Assembly: GCA_964017065.1 (NCBI GenBank)
Contig: OZ024786.1
Coordinates: 12,753,969-12,817,968, forward strand
Length of the DNA stretch: 64,000 nt
Direction: 5' to 3'
Source: Haliclona indistincta
Taxonomy: Eukaryota; Porifera; Demospongiae; Haplosclerida; Chalinidae
Shown here in pieces: positions 31,868 through 45,500 of this stretch. The translations under genes were made by a program, and so were the position numbers. The notes under the pieces are model-generated. The model was not told the DNA's origin. It was given only the letters and a program-made list of their open reading frames with translations, and did no database searches. How positions within the stretch are numbered: position 1 is the first letter of the stretch; each line of letters begins with the position of its first letter.

Positions 31868-33349
31868 AATACTTATACATCATAGAAATTGCAATGTATA
31901 AGATCACTTGAAATACTTCATTTCTTATTCTTGTGCAGCTGATATGGATTATCTTCCCACACATGGTAGTATCAGGAGGTGTTTAAGCGATTTAAAACCA
32001 TCCGGCGTAGCCCAAGGGCATTAAATGCTTAAACACCGACTGTGAGGTACATAAATACTTTAAACCATAGTGCGCTGCTTGCCTGACGTCTAGCTGGCTA
32101 TCATACGTCGCAGGAAGACCGCAGAGCAGCCCGAGCGCCGTTTCTTTGTGGATTCTCGAACGCGGCGGCCATCTTGAAACGGTTGCGGGCTGTACACGAT
32201 TTAAAGCCCTCATTAACGCTCGTTACATCAAAGAGAATTATTCGTTTAACCATAATTAATGACCTGGCACGAGAACACAAGGAAATGTTTACATACACCT
32301 AACCAATAGAAAAGCTCATGTATCCCTTGGCTCCCAGCCAGTCTTCAACCTACATTACAGTCTAATTCAGACATTACACTATGATGTACAACATGAGGTA
32401 ATTTGCTTTGAACTAGTTATTTGCATATTTTGTGCAAATGTGATTGTCACTTTTGTATGATGTAGGTGCTGTGATTGGGTTTGATCTATTTTCTTTGACG
32501 AGTCCAGTAGAGAGCAATTGATCATCCATGTTATCAGCGTAAGAATAGACAGCAGTCTTACTATGTTACTGAATACAATAATGTAATAATAATATAATAA
32601 TTTGGTTAAGAATGATGAGGCATTGATGGCATCTATTAAACTAGCAGTGCCTGTAGCACGAGTATCACTAGCACCTGATGAAGCTGAACTGACTATTACT
32701 GATACTTTAGATCGTGGGTTCCGAGGCTAGTAAGCAATAATACAGCTGTGTCTGTATGAATGAACCGTAGATGATCTATGAATGAACGAACAATAATTAT
32801 TCGAACGCAGCAGAGGGTGGGGCTCATGCGATAATGAAGGCGAGGCTCGCTTGCTGGTTGCATGCAGAAATAGACCAATGCCGAATGCCGAGCCAATGCA
32901 TCTGCAGAAGTGCAGCATACGGATACTTATCCCTTAATAGCGGGATTGACCAATACTCGGAAGAAGCTTGTCGCCCAACGTGCACAGTACGGACCTAACG
33001 CCGCCCAGAATTCGCCTAACGTGTCTAATATATGGACCTAACGAGAGAAAAAGAAGTACTAGACTGCAAGAAGTAGAAGAAACGATGCCTACCAGGAGTC
33101 GAACCACCGCCTACCCAGGCCTGAGCTACCCTAAGAGCTACCGTTTTGGAATGAAACCTTATACTAGATTCTATTAATACACTTGCGTGGGCATGTCACG
33201 TGTCAATTACCTAGGAAGTAATACATCAGACCTGGAAAGAAGAGCCATGCTCCCTTAGCAACTACAATTCTAGTATAGCCTCTGTCCCGCCGATTATAGC
33301 ACGCTAGCATCGATACAGCGCCGGCGGTATGTTGCTCTGCACCGCACTG
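31868..33349. other. Intergenic region upstream of RTK-2
   Basis: Apart from the Calx-beta relic there is no gene. Around 32140-32180 is a GC-rich patch with a GGCGGCCATCTTG motif resembling a YY1-type site, possibly an old promoter or transposon end. No matching ORF follows. Confidence 0.35.
32466..32706 (+). pseudogene. Relic two-exon Calx-beta domain
   Basis: After an acceptor-like TGTAG the sequence reads AVIGFDLFSLTS, resembling the first half of RTK Calx-beta domains, then a stop. Near 32620-32706 a second half follows (NDEALMASIKLAVPVARVSLAPDEAELTITD). It is more diverged than any live domain in the window and lies upstream of the RTK-2 promoter. Probably a remnant of a further receptor copy. 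Confidence 0.65.
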
Positions 33350-33357
33350 TATATAAA
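33350..33357 (+). promoter_or_regulatory. TATA-like element upstream of RTK-2
   Basis: TATATAAA about 95 bp before the start codon at 33451, at a plausible distance for a core promoter with a short 5' leader. No transcript evidence. Confidence 0.45.
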
Positions 33358-33450
33358 TCATGTAGTTACGTTGTGACCTGACAATACTTTCTACAGTTGT
33401 ATCTGCGAATTACAGCTAAGATCACTACTGAGACTAACTGAGAGTTGAAA

Positions 33451-33508
33451 ATGACGTCACCATTGTGTGTGATGATCCTGGGTCTTCTGGTCATCGCGTG
33501 TAGAAAAG
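33451..33508 (+). other. Signal peptide exon of RTK-2
   Basis: Start codon at 33451 opens a short exon coding a hydrophobic core ([12 protein letters not shown]). The next exon begins VSAQNC, giving a plausible signal-peptidase site after VSA. It is the first ATG after the TATA-like element. Confidence 0.8.
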
Positions 33509-36500
33509 GTAAAATCTCTTTCTCTTCGAATCAATTTTTGTCTACTTTGAATTCTAGTCTCTGCACAGAACTGTTACACAGGTGCTAGTGACTGCTTTGG
33601 TGGTGGCACTGATACAGCTCTCGACACTTATGAATCATGTTGTGAAGCACTAATAAATGACAACACTGTCAGGCGCTCTTTTGAGCTAGCTAATGGTTTC
33701 TGTTATGAATGTATTAGTAAGTACCATGCATGCACATTATAATGATATAATTGTGAACATGAACTCAAAATAATCATGTATTCAATGTATGTATGTATGT
33801 ATTGATGTACTCAATTTCCTCTGCACCTGGCTAGTCGGTCTTACTGATGTTTCTTGAAAGCTGAGGTAAAACCATTCCAATACTAACAGATTTCAAACAG
33901 CTTCCAGCACTATACCCCTCTCTATGTTGCTAGTTGGAATGGTCGTACTTATAATACTAGTGGTATAATAATATGTTTCTCACAATAATTCATCTGTTTC
34001 ATTAATATATTATTTCTACAGTGATTGGTCTTGAGCAATCAATGTACACACTCAATGAGAGCAATACAGTGTATATGCGTATACTGAGGCTACTTGCTCC
34101 AGCTAATAACGTATTATTGGCAAGACCAAGGTTGAGACTTAATGTGATCCCTGGAACAGCTAGTGGTGAGTATTAAGAGCTTATTAAGACCATAGATTGA
34201 GTGAAGGAATGTATAACTTAATAATTATTCTGCCAAGACAGGTAAGCTTGGCGGCCGAATATAATTATCTACATGTATCAAAAAGTAAAGTCAATAGCTA
34301 CATAATCCTTATTTTCAGTGGCTTTCAGTGCTTATTTCAGTGGCTTTCAGTGCAATCAGTGCTTATTTTCAGTATTTTCAGTGGCATAATGCTTATTTTC
34401 AGTGATAAATGACAACACTGTTACGCGCTCTTTTGAGTTAGCTAATGGTGTCTGTTATGAATGTATTAGTAAGTACCATGCATGCACATAATAATGATGT
34501 AATTGTGAACATGAACTCAAATCATGTATTCCATGTATGTATGTATGTATGTATTGATGTGCTCAATTTCCTCTGTACATAGATAGTCGGCAAATGCTTA
34601 ATCGTTGCATGTGAGATGATCAGCTCAAACTATTTACAATGTGGCACAAATGCTCATTACCAAAGGTTCCAGTTACAGGTGCCATTGCTTTTTGTACTAT
34701 ATTCTGCTGTCTATAGAGCACATAAATACTATCCATAAGCAATCTATAACAATAAGGTACATGTACTTTACCAATTCACAAGCGGGGCACGATGAGGATC
34801 ACTGTAGACGAAACTGCATGTCCATCTATGCTACATGTATATTATTTTCTAATTTCTTATTTACAGTGAATGATTTCTCTATTGTGACATCAGACATCTT
34901 GCTGCGTGATCCAGAAGCTGGTATTGATATAGCCATTACTATATCTGTTGATGGTATTGCTGGAGAGCCTCCTGAGACATTCACTATCACATCTCGACCA
35001 CCTGCTGTCAGTAGCCCCATTGATTCACTATTCCTGTTTCAAAATACCACAGTCACCATCATAGATTCAGATAGTAAGAAGCGATATCAATTGAAGAATT
35101 ACATGCATTACAGATACCATTTGTAGCGATATATATGTACTGTATTCTAGTCCTAAAATTTATTGCAAACTCTAAAGCATGCATGGTGTCTAGCTAATTC
35201 ATTTTGTAGTAGATAGTACAGCATTTCAATATTCATTTCATATAGACGCATCCATTTCTATTACTATTAACTTCAGAGCCCACATACCAGTTCACTGAAG
35301 GGGACTACATTGGTAATGAAGCCACAGGAATGCCTATAATGGTCACTGTGAGACAGACAATATCAAGTGTACAGGATATTCATCTGCTACTAGTACCACT
35401 CACCTATGATCAGTACATGGCACGTGCTGCCAGTGATTCTACACTAGCTGGCATTGACGTGAATCATGATTCTCGACCAGATGCTGCTGAACGTAATTAC
35501 GACACTAGCTATGTGATGGATTATTATAATTTTTTTTCCAGATAATGTTACACAGGATTTTAACAACACAGTGCAAACTATGTTCTTTGCAGCTAACAGC
35601 GCCACTGGTGCTGAACAAAGTGTCTCCTTTGCAATCTATGATGATACCGTTAATGAGGAGCCAGAGGGATTCATTATAGTACTGTATCGTGACACTAACC
35701 TGACCTCCATTGAGGTAGCCTTCACTCCTAACCTGAGGACCACTCTGGGCAGAATCAATGATAATGATCGTGAGCAAATTTGCAATTACCTAGCGTAGTG
35801 ATAGAAATAATAAATTTATGGAGTGGCATCAAAAATGATTGCTATACTGTACATGCTATGAAATCGCAAAAAAGCCTAAAGTTAGTATTCAACTAGCAAC
35901 ACTGTCTAAAAGTATAAAGTTAAGATTTATACTTATCTGTAGTTTTCTACTTCGGGTTTGTTGTCAATGAAGTCACATATAATGAAGCGAGAGATGAGGG
36001 TCGACAAAAGATCCGATATAGTCCATCTCCTGGGAACAAAACAGAACGATCATTCAATTTTTTCCTCACTTTAACTCCTCTTCAGGGCAATTTTGAATTT
36101 GGAGGTAATTAAGTTACAACAATGTCTTATTGTATAGTTGCTCTACTCTAACAGGTAATGGTGACATCAGCTTGGAATCTGGAGTTTCTTTCACATACTT
36201 TCCAAATGTTTCAGCTGAAGATCATGTAGTGACTTTGAATGTTACTCGAGATAATATTGTTGAGGGTCAGGAGATTGGTCAACTACAAATTGCACAATCC
36301 ACTTCATTTGCTGGTTTTGAACCAAATTTCCAGAATGTGAGAATCATCATCAATGATCCCAGCTGTGAGTTACTGCACATACTATTGATACTATTATAAC
36401 CCTTAATCGATACTATTCTAATGTACCAGTACTGTTCTGAGACATTATATTTTGTGCATAATTATTAGAAAACAATTGACTTTGTGTGTCATTATAATAC

Positions 36501-39500
36501 AAGATGATAAATCTGCACTGTGCAGATTGCTGTATTATTAGCGCCATAAGTGTAGATTAGCTACAGTACTATGTGTGTCAGCTGCTTATAAACACGAGCA
36601 TGACAACAGATGCTAGTGTTTGGCGAGCTACCACGAGGCACTTATGGCAGTAGCAGCGTTTCAACACTGGATGTGCCTCCAACGATTATACATGGTCACT
36701 CGTGCATAGTATCACTCTTGCACCAGATTATTCTGCTGCAATCCAAGACAATTATTATAGCAGTAACCACACACCAGTGAAGTAGACTATGATCTGAGTG
36801 TACTATGCCCCATGCTTGCCATAAGCCTTTCGTGATTAACCACAACTGAAGCAAATGTAGTCAAACATCTGTATTAGTCTAAAGGAGGAAGTGCTAATTA
36901 ATTAACCACAAAATTATGTTAAGGTATTAGCTCTCTTTCTCGCACACATTTGTGAATATCATTACAAAGACGGTCATTGACTCACTGTAAATGTGTAGAT
37001 GGCAATAAGTTTGCACCATTATAATTTTGTTCTACAAAATAATGGTAACTGTAGTTACTTTTGCACATGAACAAATTTTGACAAGGGAGCTGCTGATTTT
37101 ACGTGAATTTAAGTATTTTAACAGCAAAGACCAATCATTTGGACTGGCTGTAGGACAACTCCCTAGCTCATCTAAGGACATCAATGTTATGATATACTCA
37201 CATTATCATACCATAGTCTCAGATGCACATTCACTATTCATTGTGCACTTCCTTGATGGTGTAATTGCATGCCATCAGGAAATATATGTGTGTGGCTTCC
37301 CAGAACAGGAAATGATAATGGAGGTCAGATTTTTCAATAAACATCTAGAGTCAGTTGTCCACCATTGTTTTCATTTGTAAATGTTGCTAAACCACTGTCG
37401 CCATCAAAGCCAGGATCAAATTACCTCTGTGTGTACATCAGCACAAATTGTGAAGGGACTATTTCTTATACTATCACGTTTGTTTATCGATAAAAACTCA
37501 AGGCAGCTGAATAGGAATAGGAAAAGTGCTTAGTAATTAGCCCCGTAGAAATTGTACTTGCTTGAAGTTTATGCACATCTGTGAGCATTATAAATTATTT
37601 AGTGCAAATTCATTTAGTAAGCTTGTCGTCATGGCAGGAATGCTCATTACAATGTGTTTTACATGTGAAAAGGTTACTGGCACAAAAAGGATCATTAGAA
37701 TCGCATGGCCTCCAGCTCCTTGTGCTAGGCTGGTGAGTCAGCAAGTGTGTGTTATCAACCTGAGAACGCTTAATGCCATGACAGGTGACACATTCTGGAT
37801 GATCTCATTGGCTGGAGGTGGCGTGGTTAGCATAGGATCTCAGGCTAGTTTATGCTTGCGGCCATGAGGCGTAGCTTTAACAAACTATTAATATCACTTG
37901 ATGCTATAAGAGACATACATTTTACAGAACAATAACCTGACTACATTATATTTGTGCATCTGAGACTATGGTATGATTTCGATAGAAATCTTTTTAATTT
38001 TCTTGTATTTGTATGGTTTATCTTTCAATGCAGCTGCTGTGTTCAACCTTAGTGCTCCACTTGTTGTACACGAACAGGACTTGAGATTCAACGTTACAAT
38101 ATCTCTGGTAGAACCAAGCGATGGAACTAGTATTCCTGTTGAGATAATTATAATGGAAACTAAAATTACAGCAATACCATCCAGTAAGTATGTGCAATCA
38201 ATAATAGAAACTAACTCAACAATAATTCCTCAGTTGATTTTGAAAGGCAAGCCCCGTTTTCATTCATATTTCAGGGAACAGTACAACCAACATGCTGTGT
38301 AGAGCTAGTCTCATATGCTGTGAAGGATGATAATATTGCCGAACCCAATGAGACTATGACTATATCAATCACTACTCCTAGTAACCTCACTATAGGATTT
38401 GGTACTCAAAACGTCGACATAACTATTGTTGACAATGATGGTGAGTGACATACCGTAAATCGGGAAATTTTGAGTAACAAAATTTTCGTGACAGCTTTAG
38501 TGATTCTTGTAATCGTGGCTATTGTGTATACAATGGAACCCCTATTAGCGGACACCCCTCTCCAGAGGACACCCTCTCTATAATGGACACTTACTGAATC
38601 CCAAATATAACCCACATAATGTATAATAAACCCCTGACCAGAGGACACCCTCTCTATAATGGACAATTTTGTTGGTCCTAATGGTGTCCGCCTTAGAGAG
38701 GTTCCACTGTACAGGAATGTACAAGCCAGCAATTTGTTCGCAAGACCAAGACGCCCAGACGCTGGCGAAAGCAAAGTACGTAGTAGCAATTTCTTGGTCT
38801 GGCTGCTCACCGTCACTGACTAAACTGACCAGACAGACAGTACTAATTCACTGGGAGAAAAAAATTAATTTCCTGACATAGCAAATGTAGGAAATGATAT
38901 AGGGCTAATTCTGCATAGAATTTCCTAAAAACCTGACATTTAAGGAAACCCTATACAAAATTCAGCCTTCTTCTATATCATTTCCTAAAGGTTTGCCTCA
39001 TGACATAATTGCTTGAAGCTCATGCTGGTCACTAGACTCTTTTGGTCCACTATTTTTAGTGTGTAAAGAATTTGGAATTTTGAAATTTTGAGCGGTGATG
39101 AGCATAAACTTTCAGTATACAACTCGCAATTCAGTTTACAAGTTTAAAATTTTTTCTTTTAACTATTGTGGTTGATCCTATCCACGAAAATGTTGTAACA
39201 ACGAAATTTCCTGATTTAGGGTAGTTTATATTTAAAATACATACATAATCATTATAGCACTTATTAATAATTATATTCCATGCAGTTGCCAGGATAGGGT
39301 TTGTGCAATGTCCAGGAGTAGTTGACAGTGGCCAAGAAGATGAAAGATTCACTGAAATACTTGTTGCTCTGTTAGACTCTGACATCACACTGGGAGGAGA
39401 AGTTGTTGTACAATTTTCTACAAGGGATGCTTCGGCAACTGGTCAGAGCAAACATACATGACGTGAATTAACACATGATAGTCGTTTATTTCTCTATCAG

Positions 39501-42500
39501 CTGGATTAGACTATACTAGTACAGTCACAAATCTCACATTCAGTAGCAGTGTTCGGCATATTGTAGTGAGGGTCCCTATACTACAAGATATGTCTCTTGA
39601 GGGCACTGAACAGTTTCATGCTAGTCTGTCACTAGTGGAGAGTAATGGCATCAATGTTGATCTGAGCATTAGTAACCAAACTATTGTAAGCATTATAGAT
39701 GATGATGGTGAGTAAATGGATGAGTGTATTATGCTGGTCAGTGAATAATGGCTCACTGATTTTAACATTCTCAGTGACAGTGATAGGATTCACACAAAAC
39801 TCTGTCAATGTCAGTGAGGCTGCTGACACATCAGCTTTGCTCATTTTGAGGATAATAAGTGGTGTCTTGGCTCCTGGCGCATGGGCTGAAGTGAAATTCT
39901 CAACTATTGATTTGCCTTCCTCTGATACCTCTGCCGTTTGTAAGCAATGTTATGAACTACACATCATTAATTCTCTACAGCTCCAGATGACTATAATAGT
40001 ACAACAAAACATTTCAACTTTACTATCTCAAACACTGAATTTGATATCAGTGTCCCCATTATCAATGACAACCTGATAGAGCTGACCGAGATGTTTCAAG
40101 CTAACCTTACAGTAGTCTCCAAATATGGTGTGGAAATAATCTTACAACCTGGACAAGCCATTGTCAATATCAACAGTGAAGATGGTTTGTGCATGAAACT
40201 ATTGATAATGCATGCTACCGCACTATGTATTGATAGCCACAAAGTTTAAATTGTACATATTTGAAAAATTTTACTTATGATGCCTGTTCGATGCTTTTTG
40301 ATATTTATGCAGCAACTGCTCAGTGTTTTACTAGTAGTGTTGACTGCTCTGGGGCTACTGATCTAATGCAAAACACGACCTTTCAAACATGCTGTCAAGC
40401 TGTATTGGACAATACAACTGTCCTACGCTCATATGGATCTGATGGACGCTGTTTTGGATGCATTGGTTAGTTAGCATTGCATTGCCTTACTATTGATGAG
40501 TCTGCTTGGATTATAATGTCACATCATAGTGATTGGTTTTGAACAAGCGAATTATTCACTTACTGAGAGTAACACAGCACAAATGCTGCGACTGAAACTG
40601 CTCAGTTCACCTCATTCTCTTGGTTATCATAGACCAAGACTGAGACTAAAAACCATTCCTGGAACAGCTTCTGGTGAGCTAGCACTTTTGCATGCATGTC
40701 ACAAAAATTATTTTCACATAACTGGGTACTATATCTGTTTATGATTCAGTTAATGAATTCTCATCACTGGCGTCATCTGATATCTATTTACGTGATCCTG
40801 TTGCTGGCATTGACATACCTGTCACTATTATTAATGATGGAATTGCTGGAGAGCCTCCAGAGACATTCACTATCACATCACAGCCTCCTGTCGTCAGTAG
40901 CCTTGCTGATCCGATGTTCCTCTTCCGTGATACTACAATAACCATTATTGATTTTAATAGTGAGTGAAAATGAGAGAGAATTAGCCTAGTACCGTATAGC
41001 GGGAAATTTTTGTGGGGGAAAATTTTCGCGAATGCGCGAGATAGTGGATTTCGCGAATAATGTTTTTCCGAATCAGCGCTATTGGCCTATCTTTGTCAAC
41101 TAAAACAAGACATTCGTGGATAAAATTTTCACAAATAGCCTGTAATACGCAAAATTCGTGAAAATTTCCCACTATACGGTATCTCAGCGAAAATGAAAAC
41201 ACCTAATTTGAAGTGCATTGCTATGCTTGTTAACATTCCATGCTTGTTCCTTGTTGGTTTACATTGTGAACCAGTGGTAGATTTCACAACCCTACATCCT
41301 AGAAATCTTTTAATTTCTTTTGTTTGTACAACTGTGTTACTTTTAGCTGAGTTTTGTGATGCACTTATTATACTGCTTTAAATAGTAACGATGAGCCTCA
41401 TGTAGGGATGAACGGTCTATTTGCTAGTCAATTGTGTTAGTATCATCAATTGTGTCAATTGTGTTATCCAGTGACAGATTTCTTCATTCCTACATCCTTT
41501 TTGAAATCTTCTTTAATAAAAATATGTTCAATTTTGCTTGCTTACAGAACCTACATACCAATTTGCTGAAGATGACTATGTTGAATCAGAGAGCTCTGAC
41601 AGTACTATTATGGTCACAGTTCGGCAGATAGTACCCAGTGTACGTGATATTCATCTTCTAATAGTACCACTCACCTATGACCAGTATATTGAACGAGCTG
41701 CCAATGATTCTACACTAGCTGGCATCGATGTGTATCATAGAAATAGACCAGATGCTGCTGAACGTAAGACACTATAAATTATGTGTGAGATCAAATTTAA
41801 TATTAATTCCCAGATGATGGCCTTAGAAAAGATTTTAACAGCACAGTGCAAACTATGATCTTTCAAGCTAGCACTGTTGCTGGTGCAGAACAAAGCATGT
41901 CTTTTCCAATCAATGATGACACCATTGATGAGGACCCAGAGGGATTCATTATAGTACTGTATCGTGACACTAACCTGACCTCCATTGAGGTAACCTTCAC
42001 TCCTAACCTGAGGACCACACTAGCCAGAATTAATGATAATGATCGTGAGCTTCATGTAAAAATATTTGTTTAATTCCTTTATTACACTCTTCCTCCTCTT
42101 AAAAGCTTTCTTCTTTGGATTTGTTCTCAATGAGATGACTTATGATGAGGCAGCTAATGAAGGTCTACAGCAGCTACAGTACAGTCCAGCCCCTGGAAAT
42201 ATAACTGAGAAATCTTTCGATTTTTTTCTTACTTTAAATACTCTTGCTGGTGACTTTATATTTGGTGGTAAGATAATTAGATTAATAATTAATCTTTTAA
42301 TAATTATGGTTATCCCTACAGCTGATGGTGATATTTCATTTGGAGCCAACGCGATCAGACCAACATTCAGATTCAGAGCTGACGATCTTCCTGAGGATCG
42401 TGTAGTGACTTTCAATGTTATTCGTGATAATATTGTTGAGGGTCAGGAGGTTGGTCAACTACAGATTGCACGTTCCGCTTCATTTGATGGTTTCGAACCA

Positions 42501-45500
42501 ATGTTCCAGAATGTGAGAATCATTATCAATGATTCTAATGGTGAGTTTGTACATAGATATTATATTGCCTACAGACTGGAATTGGTCACTGTAAACTCCA
42601 CGTTGCGCCGGAAGTGAATTTGCTTAAAAGCAAATTCACTTCACATTTTCTCATCACAAAACGGCTTTAATTCCGGCAGTTTTTGTATTTAGAAATACTG
42701 CTATCCTCAAAAATTTGAGGATAGCAGTATTTCTAAATACAAAAACTGCCGGAATTAAAGCCGTTTTGTGATGAGAAAATGCTTTGTCTGCATACAGATT
42801 ATAGCCTAAACCACATTTGAATCATCCAACAGTAGCTTCAAAGAATTAAATTTATTCGGGTATTCGACATGTTGTGTCCAGAAGTACACAAGAAAGGCCA
42901 CTAGCAAGTAGGATTTTTGCACTGCAGTATCACCCTAGGCGATGAAAAACATGCCTACACCACATTGATACTGAAACATGAGTAATAATGAAGTAACAGT
43001 GTACACTAAAGGTACAGAAAGTTTACGACTTTCAACTCACTATTAATTTTTATTCAGGTCAAGTGCAACGCGGAGTGCACACACTAAAATGAATTGTTAC
43101 TATGCGCTCACGTGAGCTAGTGACCAATCCCAGTTCGTAGGCAATATAATATCTATGGTTTGTATATGACTTGTAGCTGTATGGCTGTGACTGTATAGGT
43201 AAAATAGCAAACATGCATGCATGCAAGAATATTGTAACACAGCTATAATGTTGACCTATGTGTGGTGCATTGGTTTAGGTTTTGTTTTCTTATTGATCAG
43301 TTGCTGTATTCAACCTCAGTGCTCCAGCTACTGTAAATGAGCACGACGATGGATTCTCAGCAATGATATCTATGATAGCACCATATGGTGGCTCTACTTT
43401 CCCAATAGTGATTGATATCATCGACCGTGGTATTAATGCTAGTCCAAATAGTAAGCATTGATTCCAGAATCACTGTTATTTATAATCAATTTTAGCTGAA
43501 TTCAGGATTAATGCTCCACCACACTTCTTATTCTCTGAAACTGACCGACCTGCTTGCTGTGTGAGAGAAGCTCGTTATTTAATCACGAATGATACAGTTG
43601 CTGAGCCTGATGAAATACTGACAATATCTATTGCACAATCATTATACAGCCAAGAGTACATTAAGTAAGAGTATGCAGCCGTCAATATACCCCGTTGGAC
43701 AGCGTTGGACATTTTCTACGTCACAAGTTTATACAGCAGAAAGCATTAGGGCTGCTATGCTAATGATATTCACTGTTGTGTAAAGATAGTCATCACTCTG
43801 TGGTAATGCTATCATCACTGAGATTGGCTGGGTTGTGTAAACTTGTGACGTAGAAAATGTCCAACGCCGTCCAACGGGGTATATTGTGACGGCTGCATAC
43901 TCTTACTTAATGTACTCTTGATACAGCTTATCAATACCAGTGAACTTTGCTGTACAACAAGTGAACATAACAATAATTGATGATGATGGTGAGTGAGTGA
44001 GTGAGTGAGTGAGTGAGTGAGTGAGTGAGTGAGTGAGTGAGTGAGTGAGTGAGTGAGTGAGTGAGTGAGTGAGTGAGTGAGTGAGTGAGTGAGTGAGTGA
44101 GTGAGTGAGTGAGTGAGTGAGTGAGTGAGTGAGTGAGTGAGTGAGAAATCTGGTCAACAATAAAAATTATTTTATGTTCTCTTCCAGTTGCTAGGATAGG
44201 ATTTGAGAACATCACATTCAGTGTCGAGGAGGAAGCAGGGTTTGCTGAGCTATCAGTAGCTTTGTTAGGCAATGTGACACTAGGTGGAAGGGTCACCGTA
44301 CGCTTTCATACTAGTGACCTATCAAGTGCAGGTCAGCAACATCATTGCACTTGTTTTAGCATGTGTTTTAATACAATCTCTAAATCTATTAACAGCTGGA
44401 TTGGACTATATGGAAACAGTAGAATACCTTATTTTCGATCGCAGTGTGCGGCATATTGTAGTACGGGTCCCAATTGTTCCAGATGATTTCTCCGAAGAAA
44501 CTGAACATTTTCGTGCTAGTCTGTCACTAGTGGAGAGCAATGGCATCAATGTTACTTTGAGTCCTGAACAAGCTACTGTTAACATCACTGATGATGAAGG
44601 TACTTCAATTATAAATTCAGTTTTATTCAGAGAGAAGTGTTTGAAGTAAAACCACGTATTTTACTTTTTAGCAAATTTCTTGCACCATTGTGCAACTATA
44701 GTATTGTGAGTATCGGATGATTGCATTTATTCTCATCTAGTATCACATTGTTAATGTTAGCTATTATCACACAGCATCATAATAATATTTATAAACTGCT
44801 CCACTTTTAAAATCTTAAAAGCAATGCTACAAAATTCTTTCTTCAGCTGTCGTGGATATTGGATTTATACGAAACATCATCATAGTCCATGAGAGTGATA
44901 TGCTAGCTTCACTCACTGTGAGGATACTCAGTGGTGCTCTGGCTCCTGATGCATGGGCTGAAGTGGAGTTCACCACTAGTGACAAGCCTTTATCTAACAC
45001 CTCTGCTGTTTGTAAGTCAATGACAGTAGCATGCATGCAAGAAGTTGTTCATCTTTCCGCAGCTCCTAGTGACTACATCAGTGCAATAAGACGGGTAAAC
45101 TTCACCAGTTCAAACACAGAGTTTATCATCAATGTCACCATCATCAATGATCAGCTTGTTGAGCTCGATGAGAGCTTTATAGCTAACCTGAGTCTAATCT
45201 CCAGTGTTGGTGCACGAGTTATCATTGGTCCAGACAATGCTAGTATTGTTGTGGAGATCATAAGTGGAGATGGTTAGTAAAAAATAATGATAAATAAAAA
45301 ATTATAATCATAAATTTTAAGGCTTATTAAATTTTAATAAATTTTAAGGATATTAATTCTGGGAATAAGTATCCAAATAATACTAGCCTATTATTATGAT
45401 AGAAGACAAAGAAGCATGAGTATTTTTATCTATCTATTGTTAATGCATGCATCAAGTATGCATCTACATAGCTACCACAATGTTTTTGAGAGAAACTATT

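Noticed and set aside
33083..33143. tRNA-like sequence on the minus strand (GGTTCGACTCC box B)
   Set aside because: No complete cloverleaf could be drawn and the A-box spacing is poor; at most a tRNA-derived SINE fragment.
37027..37380. 117-codon open frame in an RTK-2 intron
   Set aside because: No recognisable domain, no splice support and no homologue in the RTK-1 intron; length is within chance for AT-rich DNA.
43903..44296. Minus-strand frames of Ser-Leu-Thr-His repeats (also 10398-10655 and 54748-55095)
   Set aside because: They are translations of GTGA-type microsatellites; the plus strand holds the real RTK exons or CTDSPL2 intron.
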